Positions 1 through 12,186 of a DNA stretch of 64,000 bases are shown piece after piece. Location: contig MCGO01000166.1 in NCBI GenBank assembly GCA_002104985.1, positions 1 to 64,000 on the forward strand, in the 5' to 3' direction. A model generated the notes under the pieces. It worked only from the letters and a program-made list of their open reading frames with translations, had not been told where the DNA came from and did not search any database. The position numbers and the translations under genes are program-made. How positions within the stretch are numbered: the first letter of the stretch is position 1; the number at the start of each line of letters is the position of its first letter. This DNA is from Rhizoclosmatium globosum. Taxonomy: Eukaryota > Chytridiomycota > Chytridiomycetes > Chytridiales > Chytriomycetaceae.

Positions 1-349
1 GGATGAGTGCATTACTATCGGATATACTCAAACGCACATCCTCCGCCGATTGCATTGAGTTTGAGTCTGTTTGACTGAGACTTGCCAGCTGTCAGTTCCA
101 CTGTTTGCGATGTCACCGCTCTCGCCCCTCGGCAGTGTTTGTTGTCAAACGGCTTCCATTTGAATCTATTTGGGAGATCCGATGACTGTCGCTGTACCCG
201 ATGAGGGATTCAAGCACCAAAGCAAAGATGTCAACAACAACAAAAAGAGGATGAGGATGACGACGGGAGGAAGATAACTGAATGAAGAATCAGGTATGTG
301 AGTTGAAAATTGTGGGATTATGACTTATTTCGAAGGTTTAGGTTGATGG
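1..349. other. Left edge, no gene recognised
   Basis: All frames are interrupted and I see no splice-consistent exon. A short Lys/Asp-rich stretch near 230-275 could be an exon fragment of something that lies to the left, but nothing supports it further. Confidence 0.4.
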
Positions 350-2465
350 CTAATGGAACCATCTACTCAACATCCACGTCTCCTCAAACTCAAGAATATC
401 AACCAATCAAATCAACAACATCAACTGAGCTTCTATTTCTACTTCTACATTCACCTCAATCTCAGCCTAAACATCTACGTCTATATCTACAGCACTCATA
501 CTTTCACAAAATCATCCCTTCCAGACATCAAACCCTCGCATCTATGGCCTATTCTATTGAGTTCCAACAGACTTAGTCGTGAATATCTGACGCGTTCTCA
601 TGGAACAGTTGACTCAGGGAGTCAGCCTCCTATCAGTCGTTCGCAAAACCCAATTGAAATGCTGAAAAAGATTCCAAGTACTTTACAAGCACTGGAAATG
701 CTACAACGCTGGTTCAAAGTGATAAGGAGGGGAGTGGTATGGGATGGAGATTGATGAAAGGGGGGGGGAAAAGAAGAAGAAAAAGAATACAAAGGCTGCG
801 GTTTGCTGTTGAAGAGGCGAATGTGGAGGCGACGCTGGTGACAGTTGATGCGGTGGTTGAGTCAGAGTCTTCATCAGAAGCTCAACCAGTTGACGTCCAT
901 GTAGTTGAGGACTCGAAGTTTCGAATGTGGATGCACCATTGGACAAAGCTTCTACTTTGGATCTGCGGTCGAAAACTCCTGCAGAAAGTATCAAAGTCGC
1001 GGTTGTCTCGGATCGAGAAGAGGAATCCATTCCCGATATCTAACGACTACTGATTTCGTCCTCAGTGCCTGTCTCAGCATACGCGGACTTTATTGACAAA
1101 TTAGTTTGCACTCTTGGATACAAGTTATTTCATATTCAAGGTGAGCTCTTTCCTTGTATTTGTTTTTGAGAAATCGACTGAAATAACAAACAGGAAATGC
1201 GAACCATACCATTCTCAGAAACAGTCGCCCCTCCAATTGCATCTCATCTAAACACCGACGTCAAAGTCACTTTCATCCATAAGCGGCCTCAAACGATTAC
1301 GAAATTACTGCAGTCACAATCAAAAGCTACTACAGAACATCTCTTCCAAGTCTCATTAGTGTCGATGTTACCTATTTTATTCCCTCCACACGAACTTCAA
1401 AAATCGACGGCAAGTGTTATGCAGCAACAATGGTTCACGAAAACAAGTGAACCTGTTTACTGTGTACTTGCGTGTGGAGGATTTGGGATTCCTGTTCTGC
1501 GAGCGTTGGAAAAGGCGGTAGATGTAGTTGGGATTCGTTGGGTTCCTGTGATACCCGATTTGGTTGCTCGAGTTGTGTGTTCGTTCGGACATGGTGATTG
1601 TCGCTTTTTAGATGGAATTCGATGGCTTAGTACTTATTTGTTTACCACAGCAACGCTCCTTGAAAGCTACAAAAGCCTTTTGACTGCGGAGGATAAACTC
1701 AATGGAAGGGGGCCTCTCTGAACTTCAACGACTCCAACTCAGTCTCCTTACGTCAGCAAATATCAAACAGTCGTACGCAATGCTGACATATTTCTTCCGA
1801 GACGCAGAACTCTTGCAAATAATCTCACTGGATGTTCTTGACGATCCAACGCCGAGTGCGCTTTCATATTCACCGGTATCGCCTCAACGCGGAATGGACT
1901 AACTCGTCAACGGTAGATTCCCTCGCTTCCCATCCTTGTTTGACGAACTTCGACATTGAAGGACTCTTGGTGTCAGCATTACAGGCCATCAATATCGCCG
2001 AAACATTTGCTCGACGACTCAGCAAAGAACAAGAGAACATATCAGCACTTGTTGTGGTTTTATATGGAGTGAATTTCTGGGGGAAGGTCGTTTTGCACCC
2101 AGGCCGGATTTCAGCCACACACCGTCATTCCAGACATCACATATCTGTTCTGTTTCCAAAAGTTGTCGGAATTGGAGGTAGCGAAATGTATTCAAGAACA
2201 ACGAGTTACTGCCTTGACGATTGTGTGTGGACTTGTTCGAATCGTGGAGTTTGACCTTTCTTCAGCAAAGAAGCAGGTTAATTTGTTGGCGTCATTCATA
2301 TCGTTGCTGTTAAGGAGTTGGCTGGGAAGACTTTTAAGTCCATGATGGAGAAGGTCGATTGCGTTGACCTCGACGCCCTTTTCCTCGCCGTCCTCAAGCA
2401 GATGTCTGAATAATCAACCAAATTCACGACTTAGACGACCCAGATGACTTTGACGCAGCGGGAAT
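350..2465 (+). pseudogene. Family A copy 1 (longest copy, partly open)
   Basis: First of twelve copies of a family I do not recognise. Order seen: Ser/Thr-rich tract (about 350-480), segment ending in the family's 'ADFGANIRR'-type block (about 530-620), Lys-rich patch (765-800), acidic Glu/Val/Ser region (830-1030), then an intron at 1141-1193 (GTGAGC...AAACAG) and a C-terminal half. After the intron a 174-codon frame (1197-1721) runs with sensible composition and contains GGFGIPVLRALEKAVDVVG; later frames at 1832-2254 (FDIEGLLVSALQAINIAE) and 2163-2345 look like further exons. The Ser/Thr tract is shifted relative to better copies, so this copy is probably broken at its 5' end although its 3' half is the best preserved of the family. 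Function unknown. Confidence 0.55.
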
Positions 2466-2544
2466 GGCGTGCAAACCACGGATGTAAAACCTCGTCTTTT
2501 CGTTGCCGTATCTATCTGACGCGTACGTTTCGATGAACTGCGCA

Positions 2545-3420
2545 GGAATATGACCCTAGAATTGAAGCAAAATCAACCTGGACAATTCCTGTTCCTTTTC
2601 GGACTCCTCAGATTCCGATAGTGAGACAGTGTACTTGTCTTCGGCACTATCTCCAAAGATTTCGTGGAATCCTTCATTTGCTACCTCCAAAAGACCCACA
2701 TCCAGCTGTCCTGCGCTGGCAATATCCGACCTCAACCATCTACTTTTCCACTTAACGAAGCCAAAGTTTTATGTGATCTTAAATCGACCCTCTTTATTCT
2801 TCAGCTGTTCTGAATCTACTCCAACTTAAACCGCCACTCAAACTGAAGCATTTCAACCAATCAAATCAACAACATCAACTGGAACTTCTGCTTCTGCGTT
2901 TACCTCAAACTCATCCTCAACATCTATATATACACCTTCTTCACATTTTCACAAACAATTGTCCCTTCCAGACATCAAACCATCTCATCTATTGCATAAT
3001 CTATTGATGTCCGTCCCAGACCTTGACGCAAATATCCGACACATTCTCGCGAATCAGTTTGAAGAGAAAAAAAAGAAGGCTGCGGTCGTGTGTGTTGAAG
3101 AGGCAAGCTCGGGGTTGACATCCGAGAAGGCTGATGTGTTGGTTGAATTAGAGTCCTCATCAGAAGCAGTGGACATAGATGCAGTCAACGTTCCTAATAT
3201 GGATGTGACATTGACTGAAGTTCAGTATTCGGTTTCGTGGTCGAGTCATGTGCAGAAAGTATGTACGGCACAGTTGTCTTGGATCAAGATGAGGACACAA
3301 TGTGAGATATCCAACGAATATGGATTCACTGTCTCAGCATACGCGCATATCATGGAAAAGTTAGTTTGAACTCTTTCATGCAACCTTTACCTTAAAATCA
3401 AGGTGAGCTTGTTGGGAAAT
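2545..3420 (+). pseudogene. Family A copy 2 (truncated)
   Basis: Starts inside the family's Ser/Asp-rich stretch (SDSSDSDSETVYLSSALSP in one frame) and continues through the Thr/Ser tract to an open frame of 136 codons at 2959-3369 carrying the Lys patch (EEKKKKAAVV), the acidic repeat (LVELESSSEAVDIDAV) and the end block. It stops at the position of the family intron (GTGAGC at about 3402), and the C-terminal half is replaced by unrelated sequence. The 136-codon frame shows that the acidic region is translated in this frame in the family consensus. Confidence 0.5.
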
Positions 3421-3689
3421 GACTGAAACGCAAGTAAGAAACCCGAACCTTACGAGCTCTGACACGTTCAATGTCGGAATGGTGGCGTAAATCACTAGCA
3501 TCGTGTGCTCGTTGAAGTATTCGAAATCAATGTCGTTGATTCCGAGTTCCTCGATTATACAAGAAATTCCAATCACTCTGTGAAATGTGAAAAATTAATG
3601 TACAATACTGCGGCTCGACAACGCCGTTGGTCTGCAAAGTTTTTACTGGTAAGATGCAGCAGACGTTGAAGAGTCTGTAAACGACTGAC

Positions 3690-5535
3690 GGATTGAATTA
3701 CGCCGCTGCGGAGGTTGGGCATAAATGGAGTTGGAGGAGGAATGAAGGAGAATGCCGAATCATCACATGATTCGCCAGCGTATGCGTCAAACTCTGAAGA
3801 CCGCTAATACAATCGAATTCCTCAATGTTTCATGGAGAACGGGTGGTGTAAAAGGTGACTGAAAGGTGGCGGCATGCGATTATTCCGTGAAACTGCTCAG
3901 TATTCACTGGAATCTTCCTAGCTTTAATTGATGCGTGTTGCGCGTTTTGAATCCGTGGAATGCGGTTGGATAAGAGTTGAGTTGATCGAGTGGCGGAGCG
4001 AATGACTTCCAAGGAGATGGCGTGGTTGGCTGTAGCATAATTATACATATGCGTTGATATAAGTGAGTAGAATGCAGTGAAAGGAGGAAGATGAATCGCG
4101 GGATGAGATAGTTGTAGGCAGATGACTGGATGCGAATGAAGGAGGACTCACGTGTCCGTGTCCTCGAACTGGCTGAATGCATTTAGTATAGTAATTGGTG
4201 CTGTATCTCTGGTGGGTGTAGTTTGGCTGGTGGTTTCGCGAGGGTGAGTGGTGTCGTGTCCGAGCTTTCTTTCTTCCCTTTCATTCGATTGATTCGCGAA
4301 TATTCTCTTCAAAAGAAATAAACGTATGTAATTGCTTCAATGAAATTAAACGAATGAGTAATGTGTATTCGATGAATTGTGGCTGCACTTAGAGAAGTAT
4401 AACAGATTAAATTGAACGTTAGAGGTAATTGAAGGATGAAAGAATGGATACACATCATTTCGATTACATCTTTCGTGCGCGTGCTACTTCTCACGTTGAG
4501 ACTTCTTTGAACATTTGATGGAAATAATAGCAAAGTCACTCCATCCACTATCGCAACTGCCACCACCTTCACAACCCACCACGGACATACGTTCTTACCG
4601 CCAATGTGAATTCAGCAAGTCCCTTCGACCAATGCCCTCCTTGGTTGTGTGCAATCTGGCTGTCAAACACCATTCGAGACACTGTAGAGGTAACCAGATT
4701 CTTGCTTCCGTTCCATTCTTGTTAGAGACGATAGATCTCTTTACCAGAGAACCTTCTCGCGTGTCTGGCTCTCTGGAAAGGATGCTGATGTTAAACACTA
4801 AGCTCTCTCCTCCGAGTCTCTCTCTCTCCTCTTCACACCGTCTAACCAATACTTCCACTCCTTAGAAGAACCCCGATTCATCGTATTATCGAATCAACGA
4901 CAAAGGAACAACCCGAACACAACCGCGGGCCATCTGAGTGGGCCTTCGTTCCAACAGCAAGAGAATGAAGAGTTTACGTGGACTTTGAATCCACCCTCAG
5001 CAATCCACCATTGGCTATTCCCTGTGACTCAAATCCAATACTGATTGTGTTCTACGTTTCGAAACTCGCCATATAGATACCCTTCTCCAGCGTGCCAATT
5101 GCCCTCTCAGTATTCATCTCTCTAGCTCTACAATTCTCTTCCTCCTTACTTCAATCTTTACGCGCGACTCAAGTGTACCAACATCATACGCGTTTTATTT
5201 GCGCGAGAGTCGTCTTGTTCCAGGATTAAATACTTGAAAGCTCTCTCTGTTGGCGTCGCACAACTCGAAATCGTGAAATCGTTATAGAAAGTGAGTATCC
5301 CGCCATTCGTATTTCCCTTAAATGCAACGTATATGGAGGATGGACTGAATCGGTTGATTGATGGCTTTGTGGGCAACTCTCCTTGTCAACAAAACAAAGC
5401 TGGTGCATTCAACCCTTCGGTTTTGCTTTTATTTCAACACTTTCGCTTTCTGCGACATTCTTCATATCTAATCGATTTTTTGATAGGCGACGATTTCTTT
5501 GTGTTTTACCATATTGAATATGAGCCGGCCAGCCA
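3690..5535. repeat. Upstream cassette, copy 1
   Basis: Segment shared with 13070-15435, 30291-31995 and 49221-50930. It opens with a remnant of a family A-like C-terminus (GINGVGGGMKE... read at about 3718-3785), passes through AT-rich DNA with no long frame, and ends with small conserved plus-strand frames (5291-5752, containing MEDGLNRLIDGFVGNSPCQQ). A GTGAGT donor precedes that frame at about 5289. The cassette sits directly upstream of family A copy 3, as it does for copies 5, 7 and 12, so it may be the family's promoter and first exons. The MEDGLNRL block stays open in all four cassettes, which argues that it is a real exon. Confidence 0.55.
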
Positions 5536-5539
5536 CACG

Positions 5540-6640
5540 TCTCTCGCCCATTTCATCCTTGTCATCAAAATGGTCCCTCTCGTCCCTGTCCCTTCCCCTT
5601 CCCTCAATCCCTCAAACAACACCACACCACAACACCACCAACCACCAAAGACGAAAAACTTCGCCGCCCTCTTCCTCGCGGCCCTCAAGCAAGTCTCTGA
5701 ACAACTTGATTCAATCCACAAACCAGACAAACCAGACGACTTTGACGCGTGAAAAAGCTGTCCAAACATTTGCGATAAATTCTTGGACGATGATCCAGAG
5801 TACTCGTCGTCAGTGCTTTCTCCAAAGCTTCCGTTGAACCCTTCGTTTGCTACTTCGTTATTCCCAACAAACCCATCTCAAACTACATGTGCCCGACCTC
5901 AACCATCCACTATTCCACTCGACGAAGCCGGCTTGTTTATACTTTCAGCATTCGGTCCTCATGGTTCTCGGACTGTCTCGCATACTGCTTCAACTTCAAC
6001 CATAGAGTACTCGTCGAGAGCGCTTTCTCCAAAGATTCCATGGAACTCTTCTTTCGCTACTTTGTTATTCTCAACAAACCACCTCAAACCACATCCGCCT
6101 GTCCTACTGCTTCAATGTACAGCCCTCTGTCATCTACTATTCCACTCAACGAAGCCGGCCTGTTTACGTCAAGTCAGCGCCGTCAAATGGAACTTCTCTT
6201 GCACTGTTGCTTCAACCTCTCATATCTACATCTACTTCTAAATCTGCACGGTCATACTTTGACAAACAATCATCCCTTCGAGACATCAATCCATTCATCT
6301 ATCTGCATATTCTTTGGACGTCTGTCGCAGACTTTGGCGCGAATATTCGACGCGCTCTTGCGGAACAGTTGACTTAGTTTCATCCCTGTCAGTTTTTCAC
6401 AAAACCCAATTCAAATGCTGAAAAGAATGCTCCAACTTCTTTGTCTGTCGTAACAAACACTCGAAGTGCTACTACGTTGGTTCAAAGTGACGGGGAGGAG
6501 GGAAGCCGTAATGATGGATGGAAGTTTATGATGTTGGAAGTGTTGACGTTGAGAGATTACGCAGGGAAAGAAGAAAAAACGAATTGTTGGGGAAGGGAAG
6601 TGTTGAGTTGTTACGAGGTATGGTGAATGAGCGTCACAAA
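5540..6640 (+). pseudogene. Family A copy 3
   Basis: Begins with the family N-terminal block (MVPLVPVPSPSLNPS, about 5570) and a short helical stretch (AALKQVSEQLDSIHKP) ending in an in-frame TGA near 5751. A second frame (5783-6241) carries the 'DDDPEYSSSVLSPKLPLNP' block twice, so a segment of about 210 bp is duplicated inside this copy. It runs on to the 'ADFGANIRRALAEQL' block near 6340 and an acidic region interrupted by stops. Virtually identical to copy 7 at 32.0-33.2 kb, which keeps one longer continuous frame, showing that copy 3 has picked up small deletions. Confidence 0.5.
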
Positions 6641-6689
6641 GAGCTTTTACAGCCTTCGAAAGCGTTGTAGCAGGAGTTAAGGAAGACTG

Positions 6690-6850
6690 GTGGTCAGAAG
6701 AAGGGTGTTGAGACGAGAGTGTTCGTGAGTTGGTTTGCTTTTTTCAGGCGGGTTTACTCAATTTACGATTTACAGCTCCCCTTACGCGTACTCATTTAAA
6801 ACACTGAACTCATGCTGAAGTTGGAGCGGGTATTCGGAGAGTAATAGCTG
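6690..6850 (+). repeat. Exon-intron module (single)
   Basis: One unit of the module found as an array at 52840-53600: donor GTGAGTTGG near 6725, T-rich intron with CTCAATTTACGA and acceptor TTTACAG near 6776, followed by a short exon. It links family A copies 3 and 4, and the same unit is seen between copies 7 and 8 at 33.2 kb. Confidence 0.45.
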
Positions 6851-7795
6851 AACAACATGACCCAAAAAGTCGAAAGCAAAATCAACACAGACGATTCGTC
6901 TTCCTCCTAGGACTCCTCGGACTCTGTCAATGATCCAGCATATTTGTCGGTTCTACCGGCAAAGATTCCATGAAAGGTTTTATTCGCTACTTCCTTATTC
7001 CCAACAAGCCCACCCCAAACTGCACCCACCATTCCTGCAGCAGCAATGCCCGACTCTCTACTATTCCACTCAACAAAACGGCGTGTTTATGTGTTCGGAA
7101 CTCGGCCCTCATTGTTCTCGGGCTGTTCGCATGCTCCTTCCACTGCAACCGCCACTCAAACTCAAGAAGCTCAACCAATCAAATCAACAGCAACAACTGA
7201 AACTTCTTCTTATTTCACAAACAGTCGTCCGTCCCAGACATCAAAACCTTGCATCTATTGCATATTCCGTTGACGTCCGTTGACGACTTAAGCGCGAATA
7301 TTTGACGCGCTATCGCGAAACTGTTGGCTCAGTTTCATCCCTGCCAGTCGTTCACAAATCCCACTTCCAATGCTGAAAGGATGCGCCAACGTCGTTGCTA
7401 CAGCATTGGTTGAAAGTGGTGGGAGGAGGGAAGAGGTGATGATGGGATGGAGGTTGATGATATTGGAAGTGTTCACGTATGATGTCGGAAGTGTTGACGT
7501 AGGTGTGACTGCGGAGGGAAAATAAGAAGAAGAAAAAGAAGAAGGTTGCGTTCCATGGTGTGAAGAGGCAAGTGTGGAGGAGACATCAGAGAAGGTTCGT
7601 GGTCGTTGAGATGGATCATCGAGAGCTCAAATAGTTCACGTCGGATGCTTTCAAGGACTGAATGTGGATGTATCCTTGAGCGAAGCTCTCAATTTGATCT
7701 GCGGTCGGAGTCACCTGCATAAAGTATCAAAGTCGCGTTCGTCTCGGATCGAGAAGCAGAATCTATTCCGGATATCCAACGCATACTGATTTGCT
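6851..7795 (+). pseudogene. Family A copy 4
   Basis: Ser/Asp-rich start (about 6870-6945), proline/Ser block, 'CSELGPHCSRA' segment (about 7080-7125), Thr-rich tract and Lys-rich patch (about 7525-7550). Compared with copy 8 (33.4-34.3 kb) it carries small indels, for example in the poly-purine Lys patch, which throw the acidic region out of frame. The 3' half is missing: the copy ends where the shared segment at 7815 begins. Confidence 0.5.
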
Positions 7796-7814
7796 CTGTT
7801 GTCCTTATGACTAT

Positions 7815-8230
7815 TATTTGATGGTATTAGTGGCCCGATGGATGCGATGCAGTTGCTGTTGAGTGTGAGTGAATGCAGTTTGGCATCACCCACCCACGCG
7901 TGTGTCATCACAGAGCCACAGCTTCCGCGACTGTTCTCTGTTTGAAGATTGGATGTTGGATGGCGAAACGCGAATACACTATTGGTTGACTGCTTGAGTG
8001 GATGGTGATGTTGTTAGGGTGGTGGTGGTGGTACGTCCAAGTTTTTCCTTCTTTCCTTCACTGAATGTGCCGATATCGTGTGTACTGTACTTAATAAACG
8101 TATTCGTTAAGTAAATGAGAGAGAAATTATACCGTAGTTTGCTTTGCGGTACAATCCTTGGATTTCGGAACATTGAGTTACGGAACATCGACAAAGCCAC
8201 ACTTGTATGACGGTAACAAACAGTATGAAA
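7815..8230. promoter_or_regulatory. Shared upstream segment, copy 1
   Basis: About 420 bp closely matching 57362-57790. It holds no long frame. Both copies end shortly before a gene on the plus strand (PNUTS-like here, cyclin E-like at 58.1 kb), so it may act as a common promoter or 5' leader. It contains a pyrimidine-rich stretch followed by TTAATAAA (about 8090). This could equally be a non-coding repeat that happened to land in both places. Confidence 0.4.
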
Positions 8231-8279
8231 TATGTTGGGAAAACTTGTGAAAATGTATTAGAAATAAAAGATTTCACTT

Positions 8280-8900
8280 GTTGTAAGATGATTGAATGTT
8301 ACTCTTATTATTTGTGTTTCTGTCAGTCAAAGAAGAATCAAGAAAAGATATTCCAGTCCAACAACGCAGCTACAGCCGCCTCTCAATCGCAGACTATTCC
8401 AAGCATGAATATTGGAACGTATGTGTTACCATCTTGTCTTTTTTGTTTGAAGATGTGGAATTCGCTGGCCATACGAAGTCGCCAAGAAGAATCAAAAGAC
8501 TACAACGGTGCTCGTTTCTATGCATTAAGCACATGCATTTCTTACTATTCAGACACGTTTGTCAAAGACGGCGAATAAAACTGTGTGTCCGATTGTGGCG
8601 GACAAGTCTGTGCCTTGTCAATCAGTTCCTTGCTTGCCCAACACCTGTTATCACCTTCTCATCACTTTACTTACTACTTCTCTTTAGTCATAACCCGAGT
8701 TGCTGCGTTGGAAACGAAGTTCGCACCGTTTTCCGGCCAGATAAACTTCGAGTCTTCAACTGTCAATGACAACGCCTCAACCCCCATCAACACTGCTCCG
8801 CCTGACTCTTCAGTTACAATCAACGAGCTATATGCCCGCATTGTTTTTCTTGAAGTCGTGGCATCTCGAATTGAAACTTCAACACTGCTACTGAAGCTGT
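8280..8900 (+). CDS. Unassigned multi-exon coding segment
   Basis: Reads as short exons separated by splice-like introns: an Ala/Ser/Gln-rich exon ending at a GTATGT donor (about 8418), an exon at about 8450-8505, another from about 8564, then a final stretch (about 8700-8900) with two heptad-like segments (RVAALETKF and ELYARIVFLEVVASRIE) suggesting a coiled coil. I cannot join the exons in a single frame with certainty. It may be the 5' part of the PNUTS-like gene that follows or a separate small gene. Confidence 0.3.
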
Positions 8901-8905
8901 AAATT

Positions 8906-10228
8906 ATGAACAAGTTTATGAACTCATGTATGGAGGAAGAATCAGTTGCGTCAAGCATTCCTACTGGTAAACGGCCCCTGCATATGCTTCTAAATTATTG
9001 ATTTTTATGTCCGTAGCACCTTCAGCTGAAGAAATAGACACGTTCACGCATCAGTCTACACAGAGAACGGCTGCACCAAAGTACGTTCTGAGCGTTTTAA
9101 TGACCAAGCCTGATTCTTTGTTTATCAGATGTGAATCAAACCTTGTCTCCTCAAACCCAACATCGACCATTCTCGAAACTGATTCCACAGCAGCAGGTAA
9201 GCTAAACTCGAACCTTTCCCGCAACTTTAACACGCAAACAGTCGCATTGGGTAATGGAGGACTTCAGGCGCTGAGAACAGATACGACGAGCTCAAAATGG
9301 CTGAGCGTTGTTCTTGGAATCAAACACAGCTTCAGATTATTCGGAAGTCCCGCAGTCCACCCAATCCAACCACACAATACTGGTTGTGTTTAAATCTGTT
9401 TACGTTATTCTTAGTTGACACGTGCATCAATAGCACTCTCCACTGACAACACTATGAGCGGCTGTCACTCCAAATGCCATCAGAAGCAGTGCTCTATCTA
9501 AACTTTTTGTCCAGTTGTGATGGTCCACACTTCGCTGTTGCAGCATTGAAAATTTCTTGTGATGGTTCCAGTGCATTTTTTGAAGAGTGAGCATCTTGCA
9601 ATATTCCTATAAGTCAATAACTAATTACTTAAAAAGATTTTCTACAATGTTGAATGGAAGTGCTCTGCAATTACTGAAGTTTTGGATGGTGGAAGCCATT
9701 CTTGAGCGAGAATATTCCTTAGCCCTTGAAATAGTGCTGATTTTTGGCCGAATGATGATTGAAGCTGAAGTAATCATGAGGATGAAGCTGGGTGAAACTA
9801 TTGCGAGACTTGTTCAGGTGTGCCAAACTGAAGCGGAAGGTTGGACACCAATTTTGTTCTCAAACCTATCTCATATTCTACTCAGATGATTTGAAGAAGG
9901 CCAGCCTCAATTTGATGAGATCTTGGAATCAGTTACTTGCTGAAGGCATCACGAAGCGTTTTGTTGCTACCCCTTCGTCTCAGACTCAGCCTAAAGTGAA
10001 GTTTGCCACAAAGCTGTCTGAAACGCGAATTTATTACTGCGAAAATATTGGTATCAGAGCGTACAAGTGATGGGACTGATGAGGCAAGTCCGTGTTTTGA
10101 GTGGACTTCAGCAAGTAAGTTATTTAAGAAAACCTGACAAGGCTAACTGAATAATAGGAGGATGTAGACGTGGCAAGTTTTGTGAGTATGTTCACAGTGG
10201 CTCGGGACGCTTGGCTTTGATTCAATAG
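8906..10228 (+). CDS. PNUTS-like protein phosphatase 1 nuclear targeting subunit
   Basis: Three features of PNUTS (PPP1R10) appear in the right order. First, a TFIIS N-terminal-like (TND) domain spread over two exons, from about 9478 (LYLNFLSS) through LLKFWMVEAI to GETIARLVQ and, after an intron at about 9819-9887, LKKASLNLMRSWNQLL. Second, a KVKF sequence (about 9992) followed by ETRIYYCE, matching the RVxF-type PP1 docking motif and its downstream aromatic residues. Third, a C-terminal CCCH zinc finger, C-x8-C-x5-C-x3-H (from CFEWTSARG to CEYVH), whose middle is interrupted by a 43-nt intron (GTAAGT...GCTAACTGAATAATAG). In the family it recruits PP1 to RNA polymerase II termination complexes in the nucleus. 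The docking and finger exons are offset by one base near 10045, so either an unseen splice or a frameshift lies there. Start at 8906 is tentative. Confidence 0.6.
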
Positions 10229-11239
10229 TTACTATTCCTGAACAGATCTTTTTTCATATAACAGCCATAAAATATGTTGCTTTCCCGATCATATATTTAT
10301 TATTCATAAGAACAAACAAAGGAAGAAGGTGCTGGTATGTTTTCGTTACACAAACAGATAGGTCAGCAACACGCCAATACTCCATGAAATGTTTGCTCTG
10401 GTCCACAATACCAACGCATAATAACAGGATGATTAAAAGAAGAAGCCTACTCATAGACTCTCGCCACGAAGGAGTTTCAAAGGCGGAAAACCAAGAGAAA
10501 GAAGGAAGAGCTAATAAAGAAACAAGATATGATCCCAACCAAGAAACCCTTCCCATCCAGTGTTGGTACGATTCTTTCCACGTTACGCAACGGAATAACA
10601 TCTCCATCAAAGGATTTGGACAAGAAGAAGTCGGGGGATCACCCAACTCTCGTCCGCGAGTCAGGATAAAGACACCTCCCGCGACGGTGAAACAGCATAA
10701 AGAAGAAGGCTCGAGAGTCAAGAGCGTAACGCCAACAAAGAAGGGGCGTGTCGGTTAGTACTTGCTGTCAGACTTGGCGTTAGGTTCATGGTCAACGAGG
10801 TCAAGGCGATTGTCCTATTTAGGCAGTTAGATTAAGGTGATAGGCAGAGAAAGTAAATCGAGGAGGGAGGTGGAAGGGGGAGGGAGGAAGGGGTTTCAGG
10901 ACCAAGGGACCTTGTTTGGAGTTTGATTTGACAATGACAATCCAGAAAACAGTCTTTTCTTCAAGTGGAAAATAATGGACAAATGAATATCCGTGTCTCT
11001 CGTTGTATGTAACAGTACTCTGGGGCTATTAACACTCTTTTTGGTTGGGTGCCTCATCCATTCTGACATGTGCAGCTGTTCCTTCCCACATCAACTACAT
11101 TACGTAAGAACATGCGATTTCAAGCTCTACGTGTCGCAGAAGTATTTATTCCTTTTGATTGTCCTCCAATAACCAAATACGACCAGTCCCATTCTTACGC
11201 TTGGACTCCCGCTGTTTCACCATCAATGAGAATCCCGTG
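10229..11239. other. No gene assigned
   Basis: Overlapping frames on both strands (10254-10721 minus, 10384-10758 plus). In another plus frame a Lys-rich stretch (about 10480-10650) looks faintly protein-like, but no splice model or family emerges. Between 10760 and 11040 the DNA is purine-rich and empty. Confidence 0.4.
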
Positions 11240-11610
11240 CAAACAAGTCTCCATCACGTTTCCGAAAAGCTGATAACTGTCGCGACGCATAGTCTACGAA
11301 AATCAAGTTGAGCAGTTGTCTTGAACTTAACCTCAAAACCCTTGGTATCCAGTTTATCACGTTTGACAGGATTTGTACGATACAGTCCAGTGTAACTCTT
11401 CTTGTCAATCAGTACATACAGCCAGTGTGCTTATGGGAAGAATCCATGCAAGTGAGCTAGCACTGAGAACCCTTCTTCCGTGATACCGTACATACGCACA
11501 ATTGACACGTCCTTCATGTTCTCTGCGTCATCAAAGATGGTCCTCGTCGACATCAATCTGTTGGAAGACTGTTACGGAGGGTGTTAGTTAAGAAACAGGG
11601 AACAAGCAGG
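11240..11610 (-). pseudogene. POLD1: DNA polymerase delta catalytic subunit fragment (N-terminal tag joined to thumb-side piece)
   Basis: Read on the minus strand. It starts with VFQQIDVDE (about 11570-11545) and continues with VSIVRMYGITEEGFSVLAHL (about 11520-11450), which match the N-terminal region of polymerase delta. Within a few codons it switches to LIDKKSYTGLYRTNPVKRDK and LDTKGFE (about 11410-11340), which belong hundreds of residues further on, after the palm motif C, and then to NVMETCLHGILIDGETAGVQA-like sequence (about 11265-11205). The whole exonuclease domain and palm are absent between the two. Frames do not connect, so this is a relic. In cells polymerase delta copies the lagging strand. 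Confidence 0.7.
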
Positions 11611-12186
11611 TGAGGATTAAGCAAATCTTGGTTTTTTGTTCGGAGTTTCGTTCGAGGTTTTGGCCAAGTAGCTTCGCAGTTCCCTGTTGTAATTGATTGA
11701 TATGAACTGGTTTCCGCAGAATAATAGAAGAACCCATCAGCAACTGACTGCACCGTTGAATTCAAGGACTCCTTGACGGCAGATATTGCGCTCAATAGGT
11801 TTGTGCTGAACGTGATGCCGACACATCAGGTTCAATCTGCAGATTTTTGACAAGTAATATCCCAGAATATCCCAATCGTCCTGTTTGAGATGGTATGAAC
11901 AGATGTCGCGCAAATTCCACTCCGAGTTTCCAGTGCCTCACTGCATCAAACATCACTAGCTTCTTGAACAAAGAACATTACAAACGATGACTCACCTCCG
12001 CAGATGAATATTCGCAATAATCCATTACAATTGGCTCTAATATTGTTCGTTGTTCACATGACCGTAGGATGTGGGAGAGCGAAATTGTGGGTTGGTTTCG
12101 GTGAAGGGGGAATCAACAAAGAGGGAAGGAAAGAAAAACGCTGACTAAGAATTCACCTCAACTGTTTGTTTGAATTTCTTCAGGAG
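11611..12186. other. No gene assigned; possible further 5' exons of the polymerase relic
   Basis: A minus-strand frame at 11553-11795 includes a Lys/Arg-rich patch (NETPNKKPRF in a neighbouring frame) of the sort seen near the N-terminus of polymerase delta, but nothing diagnostic. The rest, to 12186, has only short interrupted frames. Confidence 0.3.

Noticed and set aside
2215..2250. tRNA B-box-like GTTCGAATC
   Set aside because: No matching A box or cloverleaf around it. No tRNA was found anywhere in the window.
10254..10758. Overlapping 155- and 124-codon frames on opposite strands
   Set aside because: Neither has a recognisable motif, signal or splice context; a frame shadow of the other strand is as likely.
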